A DNA stretch of 9,705 nt from Spirochaetaceae bacterium (lineage in GTDB: Bacteria > Spirochaetota > Spirochaetia > Treponematales > Breznakiellaceae), in NCBI GenBank assembly GCA_031284645.1, contig JAITXS010000099.1:1-9705 (forward strand), read 5' to 3'. Positions within the stretch are counted from its first letter, which is position 1. Every line of letters starts with the position of its first letter. A program made the translations under genes and the position numbers. The notes under the pieces are model-generated. The model was not told the origin of the DNA and did not search any database. It saw nothing but the letters and a program-made list of their open reading frames with translations. Below, in pieces: positions 1 through 5,653 of this stretch.

Positions 1-1
1 A

Positions 2-778
2 GACACCTTTACACAGATACACGAGTATCTCAAGGCTTTTTCCAACAAGACCGACTTATTGAAAAACGGGAGGATAAAGCTGGGGGATTACGTAGATTTG
101 GCGGGTCTGGTGGTGACGGGATATGGCTCGGGCGGGGCGATAAATGAAACAACGAACCAGGATTTAGGGGGAAGTAAAGGGAAGTTATTGAGGATAATAG
201 TGGTAGGGATAAATTCGTTTAACCCGCATGCCAATAATGCCGGAGCGGATTATGCGGGAGGTGTGACGTCTCCAATACCGCATATCGTGATGCAGTTTCA
301 GAACATACCGGTAACACGGGGGATGAATGATACAAGCATGGCGTATGAAGGGAGTGAGATGCGGACGTATCTTAAAGCGAATTTCACTGAGGGGCTCAAG
401 CTTGCGGGAGTACCGATGTATGAGGGTACTATCATCTGGGGGCCGACTCGGAAGATAACGAATACGGTGCAAAACGGAACTGATACGATAACAGACACTC
501 TCTGGCTGCCGACGGAGCGGGAGATATTTAATAGCAGGACATATTCTAATGATACTTATGAGACGCCGGCTGATCAGGCATATCTTGAGTATTATACGGG
601 CGATCCAGAGCGGGTAAAGTACAACACGGGAGAGGATCAACAGTGGTATTGGGAGTCATCGCCTTTTGGCGGCAATTCCCTCCGTGGTTGCGCGGTGAAC
701 CCCAACGGGAGTGCCGGCAATGGCGCCGGCACCGTGAGCTACGCTGGTGGCGTTGCCCCCGCATTCTGTGTTAAGTAG
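2..778 (+). CDS. DUF6273-like surface/lectin-fold protein, 5' end outside the window
   Basis: The frame is open from base 2 with no stop, so this is the last 258 residues of a longer protein. The in-frame TTG at 59 is probably not the start, because the upstream codons (beginning DTFTQIHEYLKAF) read as protein. Family signs are SEMRTYL (fragment residues 118-124), LWLPTEREIF (167-176), the aromatic WYWESS (215-220) and a C-terminus ending VAPAFCVK (251-258). This layout is typical of DUF6273 proteins, whose C-terminal part resembles the C-type-lectin/formylglycine-enzyme fold. I infer a binding or surface-display role; no catalytic residues are recognisable and the N-terminus, where a signal peptide would be, is missing. 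Codon use and GC content change abruptly at about 660 (see the variable-segment entry). The gene is followed immediately by a large inverted repeat. The family call rests on remembered motif patterns, not on a search. Confidence 0.75.
   Translation, partial: DTFTQIHEYLKAFSNKTDLLKNGRIKLGDYVDLAGLVVTGYGSGGAINETTNQDLGGSKGKLLRIIVVGINSFNPHANNAGADYAGGVTSPIPHIVMQFQNIPVTRGMNDTSMAYEGSEMRTYLKANFTEGLKLAGVPMYEGTIIWGPTRKITNTVQNGTDTITDTLWLPTEREIFNSRTYSNDTYETPADQAYLEYYTGDPERVKYNTGEDQQWYWESSPFGGNSLRGCAVNPNGSAGNGAGTVSYAGGVAPAFCVK
665..772 (+). other. Candidate variable segment at the 3' end of the DUF6273-like gene
   Basis: These 36 codons have C or T in the third position 31 times, whereas 62 codons counted at 59-244 do so 20 times. 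GC by hand count is 39/60 in both 661-720 and 721-780, against 26/60 at 541-600 and 31/60 at 601-660. The codons are rich in GGC, GCC, AAT, AGT, ACC, TAC, GCT and GTT, all of which can be reached from AAC/AAT by changing adenines only. That is the signature of an adenine-mutagenised DGR variable repeat. It could instead be a cassette moved by gene conversion, or simply a conserved small-residue loop. No reverse transcriptase or template repeat is present in the window. Confidence 0.35.
711..732. repeat. GC-rich 8-bp perfect inverted repeat inside the variable segment
   Basis: GTGCCGGC (711-718) and GCCGGCAC (725-732) are exact reverse complements separated by AATGGC. This would form a stable hairpin with a 6-nt loop in DNA or RNA. 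It lies in coding sequence about 44 nt before the stop codon. It may simply reflect glycine/alanine codons drawn from a GC-rich set. Confidence 0.55.
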
Positions 779-802
779 GGTAGTAGGGGAAAGGGTAGAG
801 GG
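778..802 (+). other. G-quadruplex motif (four G-runs) in the left arm
   Basis: The G-runs are GGG (778-780), GGGG (786-789), GGG (793-795) and GGG (800-802), with loops of 5, 3 and 4 nt. This fits the G3+N1-7 consensus. The third G-run lies in the 7-nt insertion that makes the two arms unequal; the complementary arm has only three C-runs (893-895, 900-902, 908-910). Whether it folds in the cell cannot be told from sequence. Confidence 0.6.
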
Positions 803-910
803 TATAGTAATATCAGACATCCGCTATCCCATACCCGAAGCAAAGGGCCAAGGGGAGTTGGGTACGGTACAGGCTTTCTGATAAAACCTATACCCTCTAC
901 CCTACTACCC
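778..910. repeat. 133-nt imperfect inverted repeat overlapping the stop codon
   Basis: The right arm at 888-910 is the exact reverse complement of the left arm at 778-807 once a 7-nt insertion (GAAAGGG, 789-795) is removed from the left arm. The outer stem is 11 bp (778-788 with 900-910) plus 12 bp (796-807 with 888-899). After a small internal loop, TATCAGA (811-817) pairs with TCTGATA (877-883), and TACCC (832-836) can pair with GGGTA (860-864). The left arm starts on the last base of the TAG stop codon. There is no T-run after the right arm, so it is not a classical intrinsic terminator. A REP- or MITE-like dispersed element, a recombination site, or a 3'-end processing structure are all possible. 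Confidence 0.8.
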
Positions 911-922
911 TAATAAAGGTCC

Positions 923-953
923 TTCTGGTAAACTCTCACTGATTTTGCCAGAA
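923..953. repeat. Stem-loop upstream of pepT
   Basis: TTCTGGTAAA (923-932) can pair with TTTGCCAGAA (944-953) over 10 bp, including one G-U pair, with an 11-nt loop. No T-run follows, so an intrinsic terminator is unlikely. It lies 49 nt before the pepT ATG and could shape the leader or the 3' end of the upstream transcript. Confidence 0.45.
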
Positions 954-1002
954 GCTCTGCGCCTGCTTGCCATTTTTTATCTTTTCAACACATACTTATA
1001 CT

Positions 1003-2286
1003 ATGAAAAATCGGCTTGATTTTGACCGGAAAGCTCTTGAAGCAAAACTTGAGGAGCGTTTTATCCGCTACGCGAAGATACAAACAACGAGCGATAAAAA
1101 ACAGGAAAGTACGCCAACGACTGCGGGACAGTGGGATTTGGCAAAGCTCCTTGTTGAAGAACTCAATGCCTTAGGCTCCCTTGAGGTAAAGCTGAGCGAT
1201 TATTGTTATGTGATTGCCAGCCTTCCTTCGAATATTAAGGATAAATCGCGGGCTGAAAAACTTCCGGTCATCGGGTTTTCTGCTCATCTTGATACATCAA
1301 GCGAGGTAAGCGGGGAGGGTGTACATCCTGTTGTCGAAAGAAATTATGACGGCGGGATAATAAAGCTTGCCGAAGGTTTAGATCTTGACCCGCGAAATGA
1401 AAAAACACTTGCCGAACAAAAAGGAAAGACGCTTATCCACACAGACGGCAGGACGCTTTTGGGTGCGGACGACAAGGCGGGTATCGCGGAAATTATGACC
1501 GCGCTGGAATATCTGATTAATCATCCTGAAATCGAACGTCCGGCGATTGAGATTATTTTTTCACCGGATGAGGAGACGGGCAAGGGTTTGCCCTGTTTTC
1601 CGCAAGAATATATCAAATCAAAGTTTTGTTATACCGTGGACGGCGGGCCTGCACCTGAAATTGAGATTGAATGTTTTAATGCTTATGCTGTTGATGTGTA
1701 TTTTTCGGGGAAGATTATCCACCCGGGAGAGGCGCGGGGTATTCTTGTCAATGCGGGCCTCATGGCGTCCTGTTTTGCCGCGATGCTGCCCCGTTCGGAA
1801 AGTCCTGAGGCAACGGATGCTTATTACGGCTATTATTGCCTTATGGAAATTTCCGGCAATCAGGAGGCCGCCCACGCCGAGTTTATTGTTCGTGATTTTT
1901 CACGGGAAGGCATGGAGCGGCGTATTACTGCGCTTGAATCGTTTGCCCGCGCGGTCGAAGCCCAATTCCCCGGCGGCACGGTACGAGTTGAGGCAAAACC
2001 CTCGTACTATAACATGAAGGAAAAAATTGATGAGGAGCCGCTTGTTCTTGAAACATTATATGCCGCCGGAGCGGAAATCGGTCTTGACTTACGTTTAAAA
2101 CCAATTCGGGGCGGAACGGACGGTGCGCGTCTTACTGAAATGGGAATACCCACGCCGAATATCTTTACCGGTGGAAGGAATTTTCACAGTAAAAGCGAGT
2201 GGGTTTCACTTGCCGATATGTCAGCGGCAGCGAAACTAATTATCAGCCTTGTCTATCTCTGGGGAGCATCATATGAAAAATTTTGA
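1003..2286 (+). CDS. pepT: Peptidase T (tripeptide aminopeptidase)
   Basis: This is a cytoplasmic, two-zinc M20-family aminopeptidase that removes the N-terminal residue from tripeptides. Numbered from the ATG at 1003 (427 aa), every metal-site motif is present: AHLDT with H95 and D97, GADDKAG with D156, SPDEETG with E190/E191, TVDGGP with D213, and FHSKSEW with H395. The dimerisation-lid region (HPGEARGILVNAG, about 240-252) is also in place. Length is close to the usual ~410 residues. The frame extends to a TTG at 967, but the 12 extra residues (MPFFIFSTHTYT) match nothing in the family, and MKNRLDFDRKALEAKL is a better N-terminus. No Shine-Dalgarno sequence precedes either start. The 3' end overlaps xseB by 14 nt, which suggests co-transcription. 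Confidence 0.93.
   Translation: MKNRLDFDRKALEAKLEERFIRYAKIQTTSDKKQESTPTTAGQWDLAKLLVEELNALGSLEVKLSDYCYVIASLPSNIKDKSRAEKLPVIGFSAHLDTSSEVSGEGVHPVVERNYDGGIIKLAEGLDLDPRNEKTLAEQKGKTLIHTDGRTLLGADDKAGIAEIMTALEYLINHPEIERPAIEIIFSPDEETGKGLPCFPQEYIKSKFCYTVDGGPAPEIEIECFNAYAVDVYFSGKIIHPGEARGILVNAGLMASCFAAMLPRSESPEATDAYYGYYCLMEISGNQEAAHAEFIVRDFSREGMERRITALESFARAVEAQFPGGTVRVEAKPSYYNMKEKIDEEPLVLETLYAAGAEIGLDLRLKPIRGGTDGARLTEMGIPTPNIFTGGRNFHSKSEWVSLADMSAAAKLIISLVYLWGASYEKF
2261..2266 (+). promoter_or_regulatory. Ribosome binding site of xseB
   Basis: GGGGAG lies 6 nt before the ATG at 2273, inside the 3' end of pepT. It fixes the start at 2273 rather than at the upstream in-frame start at 2249. Confidence 0.75.
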
Positions 2287-2506
2287 AGAAAGGCTGGAAA
2301 AGCTTGAAAAACTCGGCGAAAAAGTCCGAAGCAGCGAGATTCCGCTGGACGAAGCGCTTTCCGCTTTTGAGGAAGGGATTAAGCTTGCCCGCTCACTTGA
2401 AAAGGATCTTGACAAAGTTGAAAACAGAATTGAACAGCTTATGAACGGTCCGACAGATGGAGCACATGAAAAGCCTGAATTAACACTCTTTGACACTGAG
2501 GAATAA
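2273..2506 (+). CDS. xseB: Exodeoxyribonuclease VII small subunit
   Basis: A 77-residue protein containing the XseB signature: FEERLEKLEKLGEKVRSSEI at the N-terminus, then PLDEALSAFEEGIKLARSLE, then LDKVENRIEQL. It forms a short helical hairpin, and several copies bind the catalytic XseA subunit to make exonuclease VII, which degrades single-stranded DNA in both directions. Length is typical (about 70-85 aa). The start at 2273 is supported by GGGGAG six bases upstream. The gene overlaps pepT by 14 nt and its TAA overlaps the mutL ATG by one base, so all three are likely translated from one message. The large-subunit gene xseA is not in the window. Confidence 0.9.
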   Translation: MKNFEERLEKLEKLGEKVRSSEIPLDEALSAFEEGIKLARSLEKDLDKVENRIEQLMNGPTDGAHEKPELTLFDTEE

Positions 2507-4404
2507 TGAATCAAACGGAATCTCCGCACATTGTTGACGGCGTAACACGGGCGGCACCTGCACGCATAAAAATTTTACCGCCGGAGGAAGCGCGGAAAAT
2601 TGCCGCCGGAGAGGTTGTTGAACGTCCGGCATCTCTTGTACGGGAATTCATTGATAACGCGATTGATGCGGGCGGCTTGACGATTGAGCTCAACATTGAG
2701 GAAGGCGGCATGCGTCTTATTGAGGTAAGCGATGATGGCTCGGGCATGGGGCGGGAGGATTTAGAGCTTGCCTTTAAAACGCACGCGACCTCAAAAATTC
2801 GTAGTTTAGCGGATCTCAGGAGCGCGACAAGCCTTGGCTTTCGGGGAGAGGCGCTTGCGGCAGCCTGTGCGGTTTCACGTCTTGAGATTTTAAGCAGCGA
2901 TAACGGCAGAGAAGCATGGCTCCTTTCGGTGGGGCCCGGCAACGAGGATGCTCTTATAGAAAGCGCACGGCGCGCAAAGGGAAGTAGTGTCCGCTCACGC
3001 CGCCTTTTTGAGACAATTCCGGTACGTAAGCGCTTTCTGAAGCGTGAAGGGAGCGAGGCTTTACTGTGTAAACAGATTTTTATCGAAAAAGCGCTTGCGT
3101 TCCCCCACATAAATTTTCGTTTTATGCAAGATGGCGTTATGAAGCTCTTTTTCCCTGCTGTCTCCGGTTATAAAGAACGCTTTGCCGCCGCGATTTTAAG
3201 CGCTTCCGGCGGCAGGGAAGTCGTGTTTTTACATCAAATTTCAGCCGTGGGACAGGGATTCTCCCTTACCATCGTGATAGGCGGACCTGAAATCTATCGG
3301 AATCACCGCCGCGATCAGTTTGTTTTTGCAAATGGACGGCGAATCAATGATTTTTCCCTGCGTCAGGCTTTTGAATACGGTACTCAGGGGGCTTTCCCCA
3401 ATGGTACCCATCCGGTAGGCGCTGTTTTCCTTGATGTCGATCCCGATTTAGCTGATTTCAACATTCATCCGGCAAAACGGGAAGCCCGCTTTATCTGTGC
3501 GGGCGCGATTCATCATCTTATTTCCGAAACTTTACGGAACTTTTTCCGAAACCTTTTGCTTTCAAAGCAAAACAATACAGACAGCGAGACTCAAAGTGCC
3601 GAACTGTTTTTAACACAGGAGGAAGACCCTGCGCTGCGTTTTGGAGAAAGTCCCGACCAGGTATTCCCTGACCGAAATTTTGCGAGAATCGACAATCGCC
3701 CGTATACACCCTATACTCCGTATTCCGAAGGGAAATCCTATCCCCGCACGGTAAACGACTTGCTTGATGGTAAATACGATTTTACGCCCCTGCCAGGACG
3801 TGAAAAACCCGGCAGCCCGGCAGAAAGTCAGGCGCTCTATGCTCAAGAAAGAGACTCTGCATTAAATGAGCCGCATTACGCCGGACGTGCTTTTGGCCTT
3901 TTTATCCTTCTGGAAAAAGGCGACAGGCTTTATGCCATAGATCAACACGCTGCTCATGAACGTATCCTGTATGAGCGCCTGCTTTCTAAGCCCATAGATC
4001 GTCAGGAACTTCTGGTTCCTGTTCCTTTTATGACGGACAGCAAAGAAGACGATGAATTTCTTTTACAGGAAAAGGCAAAGCTTGAAAAGCTCGGTATCGT
4101 GATTGCCGGGGAAGACGGCGTCTGGCGCATTGAGGCATTGCCCGTTCTCTGGAGACTCGGAGACGCAGAAACAGTCCGCGAAATACTGAATCTCCGCACG
4201 GCCGGAGAAAATATAGCCGAGCGCTGGGCTGCCACCATAGCCTGTCATTCGGCAATCCGCGACGGGGATTATCTTGACGATGAATCGGCCTTTTCTCTTG
4301 CACAGGAGGCCATGAGACTTCCGATCAAGACCTGCCCTCACGGGCGGCCGGTTTTAATGGAAATGAAAAAAGATGATTTCCTTAAGGCGGTGCGGCGGCT
4401 TTAA
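2506..4404 (+). CDS. mutL: DNA mismatch repair protein MutL, endonuclease type
   Basis: A 632-residue MutL. The N-terminal GHKL ATPase has all motifs: REFIDNAIDAGG (46-57, with the general-base Glu47 and Mg-binding Asn51), SDDGSGMG (75-82), KTHATSKI (91-98) and GFRGEALA (111-118). FANGRRIND (274-282) and DFNIHPAKREARF (317-329) complete the transducer region. A variable linker of roughly residues 350-455 includes a TPYTPYS repeat. The C-terminal domain has the nicking-endonuclease motif DQHAAHERILYE (479-490), the zinc-site partners ACH (579-581) and CPHGRP (610-615), and a QELLVP clamp-binding-like motif (500-505). MutL therefore probably nicks DNA itself and no MutH is needed. About 20 residues precede the conserved IKILPPEEARKIAAGEVVERP core. 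No other in-frame start lies between, so ATG 2506 stands; GAGGA sits just upstream. Confidence 0.96.
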   Translation: MNQTESPHIVDGVTRAAPARIKILPPEEARKIAAGEVVERPASLVREFIDNAIDAGGLTIELNIEEGGMRLIEVSDDGSGMGREDLELAFKTHATSKIRSLADLRSATSLGFRGEALAAACAVSRLEILSSDNGREAWLLSVGPGNEDALIESARRAKGSSVRSRRLFETIPVRKRFLKREGSEALLCKQIFIEKALAFPHINFRFMQDGVMKLFFPAVSGYKERFAAAILSASGGREVVFLHQISAVGQGFSLTIVIGGPEIYRNHRRDQFVFANGRRINDFSLRQAFEYGTQGAFPNGTHPVGAVFLDVDPDLADFNIHPAKREARFICAGAIHHLISETLRNFFRNLLLSKQNNTDSETQSAELFLTQEEDPALRFGESPDQVFPDRNFARIDNRPYTPYTPYSEGKSYPRTVNDLLDGKYDFTPLPGREKPGSPAESQALYAQERDSALNEPHYAGRAFGLFILLEKGDRLYAIDQHAAHERILYERLLSKPIDRQELLVPVPFMTDSKEDDEFLLQEKAKLEKLGIVIAGEDGVWRIEALPVLWRLGDAETVREILNLRTAGENIAERWAATIACHSAIRDGDYLDDESAFSLAQEAMRLPIKTCPHGRPVLMEMKKDDFLKAVRRL

Positions 4405-4447
4405 CGGGGAAAAGTGGGAAAACTGATAAAAAGGGGAGCATAAGTCT

Positions 4448-5011
4448 ATGAATGATCAAGATTTAATCTGGAAGGAATATTCAAGAAAATCGTGTTTTAA
4501 CACAAAAATTTTTTCGGTAAGTGAGATTGAAAGCCGCTCGCCGAAAGGTGAAATCCGTGTTTTTTCGGCTATCGAAAGCAACGATTGGGCGATAGTCATC
4601 CCTGTAATTGAAACAGAGCACGGGAAAGAATTCGTTATGGTAAAACAATGGCGGCATGGTTTGGGAGAGTTAAGTATTGAATTCCCCGGCGGGGTTATTG
4701 AGCAGGGGGAGTCCATAGCGGATGGGGCACGGCGTGAGCTCCGCGAGGAAACTTCGTACGACACGAAAAATATAAAGCTCCTTGCCTCAATGAGCCCGAA
4801 CCCTGCGATAATGAGCAATCGTGTTCATTTTTTTCTTGCTACAGACTTACAGCCCTGCGGTGGGCAAGAATTAGACAAAGATGAGTTTATCGAAATTCTT
4901 ACTCAACCTGTTGAGTATATCATAAAAAACATGGGAAGCCCCCCCTATCTGCACGCGCTCATGGCTGCGGCATTGTGTTGTTATACAAAAAATTGCGATC
5001 GTGTTTTTTAA
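4448..5011 (+). CDS. NUDIX hydrolase, ADP-ribose pyrophosphatase type
   Basis: A 187-residue protein with a NUDIX box at about 82-104: G82, five residues, E88, seven residues, then RELREE (96-101), the metal-binding helix. EFPGG just before it and SPNPAIMSNRVHFFLA (116-131), followed by an acidic DKDEFIEI (143-150), are the layout of the ADP-ribose/NDP-sugar pyrophosphatase branch (NudF-like). It would cleave a nucleoside diphosphate linked to a sugar, giving AMP plus ribose 5-phosphate in the ADP-ribose case. The Gly normally found after the REUXEE core is Ser103, a deviation that leaves the catalytic glutamates intact. GGGGAG (4433-4438) is the ribosome site. The gene follows mutL by 43 nt and may share its transcript. 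The substrate is inferred from family only. A run of seven C (4939-4945) lies near its 3' end. Confidence 0.85.
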   Translation: MNDQDLIWKEYSRKSCFNTKIFSVSEIESRSPKGEIRVFSAIESNDWAIVIPVIETEHGKEFVMVKQWRHGLGELSIEFPGGVIEQGESIADGARRELREETSYDTKNIKLLASMSPNPAIMSNRVHFFLATDLQPCGGQELDKDEFIEILTQPVEYIIKNMGSPPYLHALMAAALCCYTKNCDRVF

Positions 5012-5062
5012 CGGCGATATTATCAAAAAGGCCTTTAACAAGAAGCCAAGGGAAATTTGATC
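5012..5062. other. Convergent gap between the NUDIX and XRE genes
   Basis: These 51 nt separate two genes that face each other. They contain a 10-nt palindrome AAAGGCCTTT (5027-5036) with no loop, but no convincing GC stem with a T-tract on either strand. I see no terminator here. Confidence 0.5.
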
Positions 5063-5386
5063 TTAAGCGCCGGAAGGTAAATTTTTTTCCAATTCGTTGA
5101 GTCTGGAGTTTATGATGTGTTCTATATCCGTTAAAACCAACCCCTGGAATTTTTTCATTGACTCTTTGGGGAAGGTTTTCATCGAAAATAGTTCAGGAGA
5201 ATCAATATCTAAAGCTGCGGCGATACGTTCAAGCATCTCGGGAGACGGGAACTGCCGCTCCATTTCGATCATGCCTATATAATGAGTTGAGGCTCCCACC
5301 AATTCAGCGAGTTTTTCCTGCGATAAACCCGCAATACGCCTTTGATTTTTCATATTTAAGGCCAATAACGCTCTAAGACTTGTCAT
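5063..5386 (-). CDS. XRE-family helix-turn-helix transcriptional regulator
   Basis: Read from the ATG at 5386, the product is 107 residues. A Cro/C1-type HTH occupies about residues 12-65: the first helix NQRRIAG, then LSQEKLAELVGASTHYIGMIE, then the PSPEMLERIAAALDID helix typical of the family. After about residue 70 a short helical tail (FPKESMKKFQ to the end) has no recognised ligand domain. The frame can extend to a TTG at 5398, but ATG 5386 with GGAG at 5390-5393 is preferred, although the spacing of 3 nt is short. It is transcribed away from the glycan cluster, with two palindromes in the shared upstream region. Such small regulators commonly repress themselves and their divergent neighbours; that role here is inferred. 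Confidence 0.88.
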   Translation of the reverse strand: MTSLRALLALNMKNQRRIAGLSQEKLAELVGASTHYIGMIEMERQFPSPEMLERIAAALDIDSPELFSMKTFPKESMKKFQGLVLTDIEHIINSRLNELEKNLPSGA

Positions 5387-5389
5387 AAA

Positions 5390-5393
5390 CTCC
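5390..5393 (-). promoter_or_regulatory. Possible ribosome binding site of the XRE regulator
   Basis: On the - strand, GGAG precedes the ATG at 5386 by only 3 nt. It favours this start over the TTG at 5398, which has no purine-rich sequence upstream. The spacing is shorter than usual. Confidence 0.4.
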
Positions 5394-5503
5394 AACAATA
5401 TGCCGCAATTTTAAGGTAGCTATGTACTCTTGTCCGCGCATAAAATTTCATTTTGCTTATGAGATAAAAAGCCGGCTTATTGAAGATATACGGCAAGCCA
5501 CAA

Positions 5504-5532
5504 CGTATTTTCTTATATTATAAGAGAATACG
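5504..5532. repeat. 29-nt near-perfect palindrome, operator-like
   Basis: The arms are CGTATTTTCTTATA (5504-5517) and TATAAGAGAATACG (5519-5532), centred on T5518. Thirteen of 14 positions pair; the only mismatch is T5510/G5526, which is a G-U pair in RNA. The symmetry and length suit a dimeric regulator's binding site. The alternative is an AT-rich transcript hairpin; there is no GC-rich stem or T-tract to favour termination. Confidence 0.7.
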
Positions 5533-5601
5533 ATTTACAGATACTGACTGAAGCCTACACTACCTCACTTTAAAATTAAATCTAGCCTTTATACAATGGG
5601 G

Positions 5602-5629
5602 TTGACTACTATCTATTAGATAGTATAAT
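5602..5629 (+). promoter_or_regulatory. Sigma-70-type promoter of the glycan operon
   Basis: TTGACT (5602-5607, 5 of 6 consensus) and TATAAT (5624-5629, perfect) are separated by 16 nt. Transcription would start near 5636, giving a leader of about 18 nt before the ATG at 5654. This is the clearest promoter in the window. Its spacer is a palindrome, so it is probably repressible. Confidence 0.8.
5607..5625. promoter_or_regulatory. Perfect palindrome in the promoter spacer, candidate operator
   Basis: TACTATCTATTAGATAGTA is a 9-bp perfect inverted repeat around T5616. It covers the whole spacer and touches both the -35 and the -10 hexamers. A protein bound here would block RNA polymerase. The nearby XRE regulator is the obvious candidate ligand, but nothing in the sequence proves it. 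Confidence 0.65.
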
Positions 5630-5653
5630 GTATTTTACTACTTATAAAATATC

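Larger units (their letters stand above)
5387..5653. other. Divergent AT-rich intergenic control region
   Basis: About 267 nt with no gene. It separates the XRE regulator (- strand) from the sugar epimerase (+ strand). It holds the 29-nt palindrome at 5504-5532, a 10-nt palindrome AAGCCGGCTT at 5469-5478, and the promoter/operator at 5602-5629. I find no clear promoter towards the regulator. A TATAAT lies on the - strand at 5517-5522, inside the 29-nt palindrome, but without a good -35 element. Confidence 0.6.

Noticed and set aside
59..61. TTG as the start of the DUF6273-like protein
   Set aside because: The frame is open to the left edge and the upstream codons read as sensible protein, so the start is outside the window.
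185..640. Long - strand reading frame opposite the DUF6273-like gene
   Set aside because: Shadow frame: very Arg/Ile-rich product with no recognisable domain, lying entirely over a well-supported + strand gene.
967..1002. Twelve-residue N-terminal extension of PepT from TTG 967
   Set aside because: No ribosome site, no family similarity, and a good ATG follows at 1003.
997..1002. TATACT as a -10 element for pepT
   Set aside because: It abuts the ATG, so transcription would begin inside the gene; the matching -35 (TTTTTA) is poor.
2511..3110. 199-codon - strand frame opposite mutL
   Set aside because: Ser/Arg-rich low-complexity product that arises from the codon pattern of mutL on the other strand.
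4939..4945. C7 tract in the NUDIX gene as a phase-variation switch
   Set aside because: Only seven bases and near the 3' end; slippage would alter only the last two dozen residues, outside the catalytic part.
5027..5036. AAAGGCCTTT as a terminator between the convergent genes
   Set aside because: The palindrome has no loop and no following T-tract of useful length, so no stable terminator hairpin would form.
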